Below, piece by piece: positions 1 through 7,325 of a stretch of DNA of 13,466 bases. The notes under the pieces were generated by a model, which ran no database searches, had not been told where the DNA came from, and was given only the letters and a program-made list of their open reading frames with translations. Each line of letters opens with the position of its first letter. The stretch's first letter is position 1. Source of the DNA: CAWJHE01 sp964614855 (GTDB taxonomy: Bacteria > Chloroflexota > Anaerolineae > Anaerolineales > UBA4823); the NCBI GenBank assembly GCA_964614855.1, contig CAZTMX010000072.1, positions 1 through 13,466 on the forward strand, given 5' to 3'. The translations under genes were made by a program, and so were the position numbers.

Positions 1-354
1 GTTTTGTTAAATCGGGGTAATCTCTACCTGCTAATGGACATGGCAAACGAAGCGTTGGCAGACTTCAACCGGATCATTGAAATGTACCCAGACGATCCAA
101 CGGCTTATATGACCCGCGCAGTCGCTTACCTCTCGCTGGATAACTTTGATCTTGCTCTGGCGGATCTTAACAAGGCGCTGGAGATGGCTCCCGAATTGTA
201 CGAAGCATTTTACTGGCGGGGTATGGCCTATTCGGCAATGGGTGAAATCGAAAAAGCGCGCGCTGACCTGGAACTGGCTATTGCCAACCTGGAAGACGGT
301 CAGGTAAGACGAAGTGCGCAAAGTGCGTTGAGCGCCCTGGTGACTGCGCCGTAA
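1..354 (+). CDS. TPR-repeat protein, C-terminal part (5' truncated by window edge)
   Basis: The reading frame is open from base 1 and ends at TAA 352-354, so only the C-terminal ~117 residues are visible; the TTG at base 4 is not a credible start. The sequence is a run of about three tetratricopeptide repeats: helix pairs with the spaced G/A/Y/A/P pattern, such as NRGNLYLLMDMANEALADFN, then a repeat starting at DPTAYMTRA and one at YEAFYWRG. Each repeat ends near a proline (MYPDDP, MAPEL). TPR arrays are protein-protein interaction scaffolds; any enzymatic or membrane part would lie upstream, outside the window. The tail after the last repeat is short and featureless. Partner and function cannot be told from this fragment. 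It is transcribed toward the NBR1-Ig lipoprotein gene, with a terminator between them. Confidence 0.85.
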   Translation, partial: VLLNRGNLYLLMDMANEALADFNRIIEMYPDDPTAYMTRAVAYLSLDNFDLALADLNKALEMAPELYEAFYWRGMAYSAMGEIEKARADLELAIANLEDGQVRRSAQSALSALVTAP

Positions 355-375
355 ATTCTTGCACATGTGAAATAC

Positions 376-410
376 AAAAGGGGCTGACTATCCAGTGGTC
401 AGCCCCTTTT
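376..410. terminator. Bidirectional intrinsic terminator
   Basis: A perfect 13-bp inverted repeat has arms AAAAGGGGCTGAC (376-388) and GTCAGCCCCTTTT (398-410) with a 9-nt loop. The right side ends in T5 (407-411), and the reverse strand gives T4 after the stem. It lies between two converging genes (stops at 354 and 443), so it can end both transcripts. Confidence 0.9.
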
Positions 411-442
411 TGCTACCAGCTTTTCAGCGCATAAATAATTGT

Positions 443-1701
443 TTACCGCTCGATGCGTACCGAGTTCCAGATTGCCCAGTCATCCTGGTAGGATGTACCT
501 GCTTTTACGACCAGGACAAAATTAACCGTCTTGCCTGCCAGGCTGGAGAGACCGAGATCAAACGGGATCAGTCTGCCGTCGCATGTTTTATTCCACTCCG
601 AAAGAAGCCGTGTGTTTGAGCCTTCAATGGCAATGATCTGAAAGGTCACTTTGCCAACGCCGCACGTGCCGTCTGGATTTGCCAGCAGACCGATCCTGCC
701 GCGCAGGCGGTCGCCCGGCTGTACCTGATAAGCCGGGTACGTGCCTGCTATGGCGCCGTTGCTGTCGTGTTTGGGGTATGTCAGCAGGATTTTTCCGGAA
801 ATAGCGCCTGTCTCAAGCGGCACACTTTGCAGGATTCCAGCCGCACCATTGGCGTCATCGATGGCTCCGTTAAACGCGAGCGGAATATTGAAGTCGTTGG
901 ATTTGCCGCTGCGCCACTCAGCCTCGGATGCTTTGCTGATGAAATCCAGCGTCAGACCGGATGGGACACTGACCTTGATTTGCACCCAAAAAGGATTGGC
1001 GTTATTTCCTAAACCAAATCGCTGTCCGGAGGCGTTGGCTAGCTTGAAATTCTGCCGGTAGGTTCCCGCCAGTGACGGAGCGCTGAGATTGACCGATATA
1101 TCGATTGTCGCCCCGGGTGGGACGGAACCCGATGTGATCGGGCTAGCAGCGGGGGCATTGAGGACATTATCCCCTTCAACTACCAGGCTGTACGCGCTGG
1201 TCCAGGTGCAAGAACCGGCGTTCTGCAAGCGCCAGGTTTTTGTAAAGGCTTCACCAGGGTTGAATGCGGTGTCATCCGGGACAGAGACATCGCTGATAAA
1301 CTTTGCCAAATCGCAAGGCACAGGCGTGGGGCTGGCTGTGGTTTGTGCCGCTGGGGAGCCGGGAGANNNNNNNNNNNNNNNNNNNNNNNNNNNNNNNNNN
1401 NNNNNNNNNNNNNNNNNNNNNNNNNNNNNNNNNNNNNNNNNNNNNNNNNNNNNNNNNNNNNNNNNNCCTGGGCGGTTTTGTTTGGGTTTATGGTTGCAGC
1501 AGATGGCGCTCCAGGGGTGATGGGCGGCGGCTGGTTTACCTGCGTAAGCTGCGCCTGAACTGTTTCAGCGGCAGCTGTATAAATGGCGCTGGCTCCATTT
1601 GGCGCCTGGGTTTGCTTCACCGGCATATTGCAAGCCGAAAGAAGAAGCGATAGAAGGAGCGCCAGTATCAAGTATTGTTTCATGGGGTTCTGCGATTTCA
1701 A
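443..1701 (-). CDS. NBR1-type Ig-like domain lipoprotein, interrupted by a 100-N gap
   Basis: Two reading-frame pieces on the minus strand flank the N block (1367-1466) and look like one gene. The 5' piece (1701 to 1467) starts with TTG, chosen because GGAGG (1707-1712 on this strand) sits 6 nt upstream. It encodes a lipoprotein signal peptide, a long Leu-rich core ending in the lipobox LLSAC, so the mature protein is predicted to be a lipidated outer-face protein. The 3' piece (1366 to 443) enters as a Ser/Pro/Thr linker (ending PTPVPCDLAKF). It continues into an NBR1-like Ig domain (ISDVSVPDDTAFNPGEAF, the W of TKTWRLQNAGSCTW, and FWVQIKV near its end). About 170 more residues resemble a beta-sandwich, ending WAIWNSVRIER. 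The pieces are out of frame through 100 Ns, which is expected if the gap length is nominal. The domain is a presumed adhesion/binding fold; the ligand is unknown. Confidence 0.8.
1367..1466. other. Assembly gap (100 N)
   Basis: A run of exactly 100 N lies inside the linker region of the lipoprotein gene. The round length suggests a nominal scaffold gap rather than a measured one. The flanks are low-complexity Pro/Thr/Ala-coding sequence, which is a plausible reason for the assembly break. Confidence 0.97.
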
Positions 1702-1793
1702 GCTGTACCTCCAGTTAATATTGTTAAGTATTTTTCCCCGGCAGCAGCAATTTTCGACAATTAACTACTCCCGCACCCTAAAATATCCTATAA

Positions 1794-1802
1794 ATTATAG
1801 CA
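1794..1802 (-). promoter_or_regulatory. Extended -10 promoter for the NBR1-Ig lipoprotein
   Basis: Read on the minus strand this is TGCTATAAT, a perfect extended -10 (TGnTATAAT). A weak -35 (TTGCTT) lies 17 nt upstream. The expected transcript start gives a leader of roughly 85 nt before the TTG start codon at 1701. Confidence 0.6.
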
Positions 1803-1902
1803 GTCTCCGCTGAGAAAAGCAAAAAAGGTTAGGTAAAAGTGGCTTCCTGGCTGGGTTTTGGGGCAAAATGCGCTAAAAAACGGGATATAGATGGGTTTTG
1901 GA

Positions 1903-1981
1903 GTTAAAGATTCGCCTTTAGTTAAGAACATGTTAAGCAAATTGCTAAAATATGTTAGCAAAACCCTTGACTCTGGTTAAA
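1903..1981 (+). repeat. 11-bp-phased TTAAG/TTAGC-like repeats and a dyad upstream of the 2052 gene
   Basis: Reading in 11-nt steps from 1922 gives TTAAGA, TTAAGC, GCTAAA and TTAGCA at 1922, 1933, 1944 and 1955, and TTAAAT again at 1977. GTTAA also occurs at 1903. Within this lies a 7-bp inverted repeat TTGCTAA (1942-1948) / TTAGCAA (1955-1961). The array abuts the -35 box at 1967. Direct repeats at one helical turn are the typical target of OmpR/PhoB-family regulators, so this is a candidate activator site; the regulator is not in the window. The remainder of the 350-nt gap between 1702 and 2051 holds the two divergent promoters and nothing else I can identify. Confidence 0.45.
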
Positions 1982-1995
1982 TATTGCGCTATAAT
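1967..1995 (+). promoter_or_regulatory. Near-consensus sigma70-type promoter for the 2052 gene
   Basis: The -35 box TTGACT (1967-1972) and the -10 box TATAAT (1990-1995) are separated by 17 nt. The predicted start is near 2002, giving a leader of about 50 nt with AAGGAG at 2036-2041, 10 nt before ATG 2052. The near-consensus boxes predict strong expression unless an upstream site represses it. Confidence 0.8.
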
Positions 1996-2051
1996 CCTGG
2001 ACATCGGATGCTGATTAAAGATCCATATTTTGAAAAAGGAGATTAAAACCA

Positions 2052-2636
2052 ATGAAGAAACTGAATCTGCTCATCGTTTTGGCCCTGGTGCTCTCTGCAC
2101 TGCTGATGGCCGCCACCCCCGTAAAACTGGTCCGCCTCAACATCATCAATGCCAGCGGTGGCACAATCTACATGAAGCTCACTGGCGAGCTCACCGATGC
2201 TTTCTATTACCTGACCGTGCCGGATGGTGAGGACATGACCTTCACAATCCTGACCGACAACTACAAGCGCGAGACCTGGGGCTGCGATGGCCTCAAGAGC
2301 TCCGGCAAACTCGTTGTCACCGGTAACATCAAACTGAAATTCACCGATTGCGCTTTCGGCCCCCCGATGAAATGGGCGCCCGTACGTGTTTGGGACGGCT
2401 GCAAATGGGTAGTCGCCACTGAACCCTACGTTGATCCCTGCGATCCCGAAGCTGAGGCAATTGAAGTGCCCGTACTGATGGCCCGTGTAATCAACAAGGG
2501 CGAGCCCACTCAGGAAAAAGTATGGCACAACTTCTGGTACTCTGGCGCTTACTGGGACATCGACTGCGGTGTATGGGTCATCGCCAAGACCACCAAGAAA
2601 GTACCGTACGGCTGCTTCTTCCGCTATCGCTACTAA
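2052..2636 (+). CDS. Small secreted six-cysteine protein of unknown function
   Basis: A 194-residue protein starting at ATG 2052. It opens with a clear Sec signal peptide: KK, then a hydrophobic core LLIVLALVLSALLMA, with probable cleavage around MAATP. The mature part has six cysteines (in GCDG, TDCAF, DGCK, DPCD, DCGV, YGCFF), enough for three disulfides. It is rich in aromatic residues and has a beta-like alternation, with a basic aromatic tail RYRY. I do not recognise a family. The gene stands alone between a near-consensus promoter and a strong terminator, so it is probably an abundant monocistronic extracytoplasmic product. The phased repeats upstream suggest it is regulated. A structural or cell-surface role is possible but is inference only. 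Confidence 0.8.
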   Translation: MKKLNLLIVLALVLSALLMAATPVKLVRLNIINASGGTIYMKLTGELTDAFYYLTVPDGEDMTFTILTDNYKRETWGCDGLKSSGKLVVTGNIKLKFTDCAFGPPMKWAPVRVWDGCKWVVATEPYVDPCDPEAEAIEVPVLMARVINKGEPTQEKVWHNFWYSGAYWDIDCGVWVIAKTTKKVPYGCFFRYRY

Positions 2637-2674
2637 ATCGATAGTCTGAGAGCAATCTCTAACTAGAGAAAAGG

Positions 2675-2705
2675 TCGAGACCCTGGAAACAGGGTCTCGA
2701 TTTTT
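2675..2705 (+). terminator. Intrinsic terminator of the six-cysteine protein gene
   Basis: A perfect 11-bp stem TCGAGACCCTG (2675-2685) / CAGGGTCTCGA (2690-2700) is closed by a GAAA tetraloop and followed by T5 (2701-2705). It lies 38 nt after the stop at 2636 and before the convergent stop at 2718. The reverse direction has only a weak downstream CCTTTT run. Confidence 0.92.
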
Positions 2706-2717
2706 GATTCTGGCTGC

Positions 2718-5246
2718 TTATCGCCTAAGTACCCACATCAGTGCCAGGAGTGCCAGGATCAACCAACCGCTGGCGCAGATGGGAAGCCCGCCCGTAGGTG
2801 CCGTGGTAGGAACGGGCGTTTGTCCGTTTGTGATCCCTGGTTGGGCTTGATCTGTGGCTGCGGGTGGGTAAACCGGACTTTCCACGGCAGCCGTAGGCGC
2901 TGTCTGGATCGTCTCAAAAGGTTCGGCTGTGCTTTCTCCAACGACAAATACCTCGTAAGCTGTGTCCCCGCTTACCGCAATAACTTGCTTCCCCAGGGCA
3001 AAAACTGCTGCCAGGTTATTATTCGAACTTACTAAAGATACATATTGCTCGGATAAAAACTCGACATCCACGGTTTGCATCAGATCAGGATCGTAGGCGG
3101 TGTCAATCCACTTCCCTTCTTTGAAAATGAAACTATGCGAGCCAACATTACGCAGCGTGATTTGGACAGAAGGTGCGCTGCTCGCCGAGACTTCAGCCTG
3201 CGCCATGCTGGATTCAAGCGCTGCTTTCTCCACCGCGGCCTGCCCCGACACCGGCGCGGCTGGCGCGCTTTGCATCTGGTCATATTGCTGGCGGGCGATC
3301 TCTTGCTGCGCGCTGGCGCCGAGCGGGGCTGGTTCTGTCACCAGGTAAGAGGTGTAGGGTGTGATCACGCCGTAGCGGATGCTCAACTGCACGATCTGCT
3401 CGATGGTCTCTGGGTCAGGCCCGTTGAGCCGTACCTGGCTGAGCAGGTGTCCAATTTTTCGTGTGGCCCACAACCCCGGCAGGGCTGCCAATACCCGGGT
3501 ATCTGCGGAGGCTTCCTGGGTGAAAACCTGCGAGGGAAAGCTGTAGGCTTGCACGCTCTCCCCTTTTAACCCGCTCAATGTAATTGTGGTCTCCCCACCG
3601 CCGCGGTAGCGCCCGGTGAGCAGGATCTGCGAACCGTTGAACAGATCCGGCAGCGGGTTTGGATACAGGTCGAATACCGCGATCTCGCCAAAATCGAGTT
3701 GCAGACCCATCAATACGGGGGTGCTGATTTTCTCATAAAACGCCGAAACCCGTTCGTCTATCCGTTCATCGGGCAGCACGTAGCTGGTTGCGCCGTGGTG
3801 CGCCTGTGCCAGCGAATCGAGCAAAAAGGTGTCGACATCATAGCCTACGCCAAAGGAGAACAGCCGCAGCTGTTTCGGCGCAGCTTGCGCTAGTGCTGCC
3901 TGAGCCGAGGCAGCCTGCGCCGGATTTGCCTGCACCGAGGTAGCCTGCTCCAGGAGTGCCTGCCCCAGGAGTGCCTGATCCAGGAGTGCCTGCTCCAGGA
4001 GTGCCTGCTCCAGGTTGGAAAGGATCTGTTTGCTGTCCAACACGCCTTCGGTGGGCAGCCCATCGGTCAGGAAGATGATATACGCCGGGCGCTCGCCGCC
4101 AAACATTGCGGCGGCTTCCAACAGCGCACGGTTGATATCCGTGCTGCCCTGGGCGCTCAGACTGTCCACCCACTGCAGCGCCTGGGGAATGGCGTTGATT
4201 GGGCTCAGTCCCTGCGAAAAGGGCTGGGTGGCTGTGCTGAAGGCAAGCAGGTTAAAGCGGTCACCCGGGTTAAGATGCTCCAGGATGAAACGCAAGGCTG
4301 CCTGTGCCTGGCGGAATTTCTCGCCTTCCATGCTGCCCGAGCGGTCCAGCACCAGCACGATATCCTTGGGCAGCGGCTGGCTCTCTTCGTTAACGGCAGG
4401 CGCCAGCAGCAGCAGGAAATAGCCGGGCTCATCCGCAGGCGCGCCGGGGTCGCGATAGGTGAGCAGCTGCAGTGCTTCGCTTTCTCCCAGTGAGTAAAAA
4501 AGTGAGAAGTCTTTATCCGGTGTGACCTGGCTGGCCTCATACTCCACCCGAACCTGGTTGGCCGAGAGGCGCTCGATTTCCACCGCGTGGCTGGCGGAAT
4601 ACACAACCTGGATAGGCTGGCTGCTGTGAATGTCCAGGTTGACGGAGATTTCTTCCAGGGGATAGATGGAAAATTTTTCGGTGTTGAGCGGGTACACATA
4701 GCGCACCAACCCGTTACCGGCGCTCAGGGTCTGGCTGTATTCCAGCTCGATCCGGCGCTCGCCCTGCGGTGGGATGGGGAAAATGCGCGCCTGCAGCGCC
4801 CCCTGCTCCAGGTACTCCAGCAGCGCCGGGTCGCGCAGGCTGTTGACGATCTCCCAGTACTGCTGGCGCGCTTGCTCAGCATCCAACACCCTGCCCTGCA
4901 CCGCTTCACCGTCCATCCATAGGGTAAACGCAGAGATGGCGGCACCAACGGGAACAGGAAAGAGATACACGCCTTCCACTTCGTAAGCATTGGGGTTGTA
5001 GAAGACCTGGTCCACATGCGTGACGGCAACCTGGTCGTCGATTGTTACATTCACCCGGTGGTAGCGGATCGCCAGCTGCGCCATGGGTCTGGGCGTCGGG
5101 CAGGGGTGTGGCGGCAGGCAGGGCGGCGGCGGACATGGGTCGCAGATGGGCGGCTGCGGCACGATGATGCCATCTGCGGATGCCGCAGAGCCGGGCAGTA
5201 CGGCTGCCAGGATGACCAGCAGCAGCAAAGTAAAACGGAGTTTCAT
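2718..5246 (-). CDS. Secreted VIT + von Willebrand factor A domain protein with C-terminal membrane anchor
   Basis: 842 residues from ATG 5246, chosen because GGAGG (5252-5256) is 5 nt upstream and the next ~20 residues form a signal peptide (hydrophobic LLLLVILAAVLPG). Order of parts: signal peptide; Pro/Cys-rich stretch at about 29-54 with Cys 35, 38, 43 and 49; VIT domain at about 57-190 (YLFPVPVGAAISAF, and IFPIPPQGERRIELEYSQ); vWA domain from about 295 with the MIDAS motif DRSGS at 301-305 and TDGLPT around 394-399; a repeat insert at about 411-455; a Pro/Thr-rich tail; and a final GGLP-IC-ASG plus hydrophobic helix ending RR. VIT and vWA pair in inter-alpha-trypsin-inhibitor heavy-chain-like proteins, where vWA binds metal and protein ligands. 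It is probably envelope-anchored with its bulk outside; the partner is unknown. The open frame continues to 5459 but overlaps prfA, and that extension is not used. Confidence 0.88.
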   Translation of the reverse strand: MKLRFTLLLLVILAAVLPGSAASADGIIVPQPPICDPCPPPPCLPPHPCPTPRPMAQLAIRYHRVNVTIDDQVAVTHVDQVFYNPNAYEVEGVYLFPVPVGAAISAFTLWMDGEAVQGRVLDAEQARQQYWEIVNSLRDPALLEYLEQGALQARIFPIPPQGERRIELEYSQTLSAGNGLVRYVYPLNTEKFSIYPLEEISVNLDIHSSQPIQVVYSASHAVEIERLSANQVRVEYEASQVTPDKDFSLFYSLGESEALQLLTYRDPGAPADEPGYFLLLLAPAVNEESQPLPKDIVLVLDRSGSMEGEKFRQAQAALRFILEHLNPGDRFNLLAFSTATQPFSQGLSPINAIPQALQWVDSLSAQGSTDINRALLEAAAMFGGERPAYIIFLTDGLPTEGVLDSKQILSNLEQALLEQALLDQALLGQALLEQATSVQANPAQAASAQAALAQAAPKQLRLFSFGVGYDVDTFLLDSLAQAHHGATSYVLPDERIDERVSAFYEKISTPVLMGLQLDFGEIAVFDLYPNPLPDLFNGSQILLTGRYRGGGETTITLSGLKGESVQAYSFPSQVFTQEASADTRVLAALPGLWATRKIGHLLSQVRLNGPDPETIEQIVQLSIRYGVITPYTSYLVTEPAPLGASAQQEIARQQYDQMQSAPAAPVSGQAAVEKAALESSMAQAEVSASSAPSVQITLRNVGSHSFIFKEGKWIDTAYDPDLMQTVDVEFLSEQYVSLVSSNNNLAAVFALGKQVIAVSGDTAYEVFVVGESTAEPFETIQTAPTAAVESPVYPPAATDQAQPGITNGQTPVPTTAPTGGLPICASGWLILALLALMWVLRR
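3883..4017 (-). repeat. 9 x 15-bp in-frame minisatellite inside the vWA domain
   Basis: Nine consecutive 15-nt units fill 3883-4017 exactly. On the plus strand the unit is GCCTGCTCCAGGAGT. The copies at 3943, 3958, 3973, 3988 and 4003 are nearly identical, while those at 3883, 3898, 3913 and 3928 have diverged. On the coding strand each unit adds a pentapeptide of the type (L/S)-(L/x)-x-Q-A, giving a 45-residue helix-prone Ala/Gln/Leu stretch. Confidence 0.92.
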
Positions 5247-5317
5247 CAAAGCCTCCTTCCCGGGTGTGTTCAACCCCGGTCTTTCTCTAGACGCAGGGGG
5301 CTGTGCCTTTGTTCCGG

Positions 5318-5390
5318 TGGTATAATTATGCGCTTGATATCCATAACTTGAAAGCACAAAGCATTTGTGCGCGCTTTGTGCTTTTATAAT
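5318..5390 (+). promoter_or_regulatory. Candidate prfA promoter region: two -10 boxes and a 12-bp inverted repeat
   Basis: Two plus-strand -10 candidates precede prfA: an extended -10 TGGTATAAT at 5318-5326 and TATAAT at 5385-5390. Neither has a convincing -35. Between them is a perfect 12-bp inverted repeat AAAGCACAAAGC (5351-5362) / GCTTTGTGCTTT (5373-5384) with a 10-nt loop. The left arm can alternatively pair as GCACAAA (5354-5360) with TTTGTGC (5364-5370). If transcription starts at the upstream box the repeat lies in the leader RNA; if at the downstream box it overlaps the -35 region as a possible operator. Confidence 0.5.
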
Positions 5391-5416
5391 GAATAATATA
5401 AACAGGTAAGAAACGT

Positions 5417-6484
5417 ATGTTAGAAAAACTTGCTGCAATTGAAGAAAGATACGAGACAATCAACCAGCTGCTGATGGACGTGGGCAGTGATTACCAGCGC
5501 GCTGCCGAGCTGGGCATAGAGCGGGCTGAGATGGAACCGGTGGTGCTCAAGGCGCGCCAGTACCGCCAGGCGCGCACCAGGTTGGATGAAGCGCGGGCGC
5601 TGCAGGGTGAAGAGGATGAAGAGCTGCGCATGATGGCACAGGCTGAAATTGAAGAGCTGGAGCCGCAAATCAATGCGCTGGAAGATGAAATCAAGAGCCT
5701 GCTTATCCCCAAGGACCCGCGCGACCAGCGCAATGTGATCATGGAAATCCGCGCCGGCACCGGCGGTGATGAGGCTTCCTTGTTTGCTGCGGATCTGTTC
5801 CGCATGTACAGCCGCTATGCCGAGCGCCTGCGTTGGGAGATCGATGTGCTGTCCGCCAGCGAGATCGGCATCGGCGGGTACAAGGAAATCATCTTCAATG
5901 TCAAAGGTCGCGGCGCATACTCGCGCCTGAAGTACGAATCGGGCGTGCACCGCGTCCAGCGTGTGCCGGTGACCGAATCTTCAGGGCGCATCCATACCTC
6001 CACCGCCACCGTAGCCGTGTTGGCGGAAGTGGATGATGTCGAAGTGGATATCCCGGATGGCGATATCCGCGTCGAGGTGTATAAATCCGCCGGGGCTGGC
6101 GGGCAGAACGTGCAAAAGAATGCCACCGCCGTGCGCATCATCCACCTGCCCACCGGGATGGTGGTGCAGTGCCAGGATGAGCGCTCCCAGCTGCAAAACC
6201 GGCTGCGCGCCATGAGCATCTTGCGGGCGCGCCTGTATGAAATCGAGCAGGAAAAGCAGCGCCAGGAAGTGGAAGAAGACCGCCGCTCCCAGGTGGGCAC
6301 CGGCGAACGCTCTGAAAAGATCCGCACCTATAATTACCCGCAGTCCAGGGTAACCGACCACCGCGTAAATATCTCCAACTACAACCTGGCGGGGGTGATG
6401 GAAGGCGATATCGACGAGTTTATCGACGAGCTCTCCTTGCGGGACGAGTCGGACAGGCTTTCTGCAGTCGGGATGGATGAATAA
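5417..6484 (+). CDS. prfA: Peptide chain release factor 1 (RF1)
   Basis: 355 residues, close to the usual RF1 length of about 360. RF1 recognises UAA and UAG in the ribosomal A site and triggers peptide release. The N-terminal ~100 residues form the coiled domain 1 (EERYETINQLL and Glu-rich helices). The core carries EIRAGTGGDEASLFAADLFR and SGVHRVQRVPVTESSGRIHT. The PVT at 184-186 is the stop-codon-reading PxT tripeptide of RF1 (RF2 has SPF). The catalytic GGQ is at 228-230 within SAGAGGQNVQKNATAVRI, and the C-terminus has the usual RTYNYPQSRVTDHR. The start ATG has only a modest AGGTAAG upstream. It overlaps prmC by 8 nt; PrmC methylates the GGQ glutamine (Q230 here), so the two genes are functionally coupled. 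All key residues are present. Confidence 0.97.
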   Translation: MLEKLAAIEERYETINQLLMDVGSDYQRAAELGIERAEMEPVVLKARQYRQARTRLDEARALQGEEDEELRMMAQAEIEELEPQINALEDEIKSLLIPKDPRDQRNVIMEIRAGTGGDEASLFAADLFRMYSRYAERLRWEIDVLSASEIGIGGYKEIIFNVKGRGAYSRLKYESGVHRVQRVPVTESSGRIHTSTATVAVLAEVDDVEVDIPDGDIRVEVYKSAGAGGQNVQKNATAVRIIHLPTGMVVQCQDERSQLQNRLRAMSILRARLYEIEQEKQRQEVEEDRRSQVGTGERSEKIRTYNYPQSRVTDHRVNISNYNLAGVMEGDIDEFIDELSLRDESDRLSAVGMDE

Positions 6485-7325
6485 GCCCACCGTAGGCAGC
6501 TGGCTGGTGCGGTTGGAAGGTGCGCTGCGCCCGTGGAGCGAGACGGCGCGGCTGGATGCGCAGGTTTTGCTTGTTAATATAATGAAGGTAAAACGCTCCT
6601 GGGTGATGGCGCATGCGGAGGCTCCGCTGAGCGCTGCCCAGGAGCTTGCTTTAACCCATTCCCTGGTGCAATTGCAGCAGGGGATGCCTCTGCCGTATGT
6701 TCTTGGTCGCTGGGAGTTTTACGGGCTGGAGTTCGACCTGACGCCCCAGGTGCTTATCCCCCGCCCGGAGACCGAGCTGCTGGTGGAGCAGGCGCTGCGC
6801 TGGTTGCAGACGCAGCCCGGGGAAAAGCGTGCGCTGGATGTGGGCACCGGTTCCGGATGCATCGCCGTCAGCCTGGCGGTGCACGCGCCGCAGCTGCATG
6901 TGACCGCAGCCGATATCTCCCCGCAGGCGCTGGATGTGGCCCGCGCCAACGCTGTGCGCCATGGCGTGCTGGAGCGGGTGGATTTTGTGATATCGGATTT
7001 GCTCGCCAGCCTGGATGGCGAATTTAACCTGCTGTGCGCCAACCTGCCGTATATCCCTACGCAAACGCTGTACGGGCTGGCAGTGGCAGCGCATGAGCCG
7101 CGCCTGGCGCTGGACGGCGGGCAGGACGGGCTGGACCTGGTGCGCCGCCTGCTGCGACAGGCCCCCAACAGGCTGGCTGCGCCCGGGCTGGCGCTGCTGG
7201 AGATCGAAGCCGCGCAAGGGTTGGCGGCGCTGGCGTTGGGGCGTGAAGCCTTCCCGCAAGCGCGGGTGGAGATCCTGCGCGATTTAGGCGGGAAGGACCG
7301 CCTGCTGCGCATCGAGCGCGAGTGA
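6477..7325 (+). CDS. prmC: Release factor glutamine N5-methyltransferase (PrmC/HemK)
   Basis: 282 residues, normal for the family. The enzyme transfers a methyl group from S-adenosylmethionine to the glutamine of the GGQ motif in release factors. The N-terminal helical domain (about 1-75) is followed by LIPRPETELLVEQAL, a hallmark linker. The SAM-binding loop DVGTGSGCIAVSLAV starts at about residue 121. The catalytic motif sits at about 189-192. It reads NLPY (in CANLPYIPT) rather than the usual NPPY; the Asn, second Pro and Tyr are kept. The ATG lies inside the last codons of prfA (overlap 6477-6484), indicating translational coupling. The C-terminus LRIERE-stop is repeated 123 nt downstream. 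Identification is firm; the effect of the motif variant is unknown. Confidence 0.95.
   Translation: MNKPTVGSWLVRLEGALRPWSETARLDAQVLLVNIMKVKRSWVMAHAEAPLSAAQELALTHSLVQLQQGMPLPYVLGRWEFYGLEFDLTPQVLIPRPETELLVEQALRWLQTQPGEKRALDVGTGSGCIAVSLAVHAPQLHVTAADISPQALDVARANAVRHGVLERVDFVISDLLASLDGEFNLLCANLPYIPTQTLYGLAVAAHEPRLALDGGQDGLDLVRRLLRQAPNRLAAPGLALLEIEAAQGLAALALGREAFPQARVEILRDLGGKDRLLRIERE

Noticed and set aside
741..1061. Plus-strand open frames opposite the NBR1-Ig gene (including 1089-1520)
   Set aside because: They are antisense shadows; some run through the N block and have no supporting motif.
3883..4017. CRISPR array or mobile repeat
   Set aside because: Units are only 15 bp, contiguous with no spacers, and keep the reading frame of the vWA protein.
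5247..5459. 71-residue N-terminal extension of the VIT-vWA reading frame
   Set aside because: It overlaps the prfA start and its promoter region; the internal ATG at 5246 has GGAGG at 5 nt and begins a proper signal peptide.
5417..6484. RF1 neighbourhood as evidence for UGA recoding
   Set aside because: RF1 recognises UAA and UAG, not UGA; its proximity to the UGA-containing gene is probably coincidence.
5815..6490. Long minus-strand open frames opposite prfA
   Set aside because: They are shadows of the GC-rich, strongly codon-biased prfA gene, whose RF1 motifs are unambiguous.
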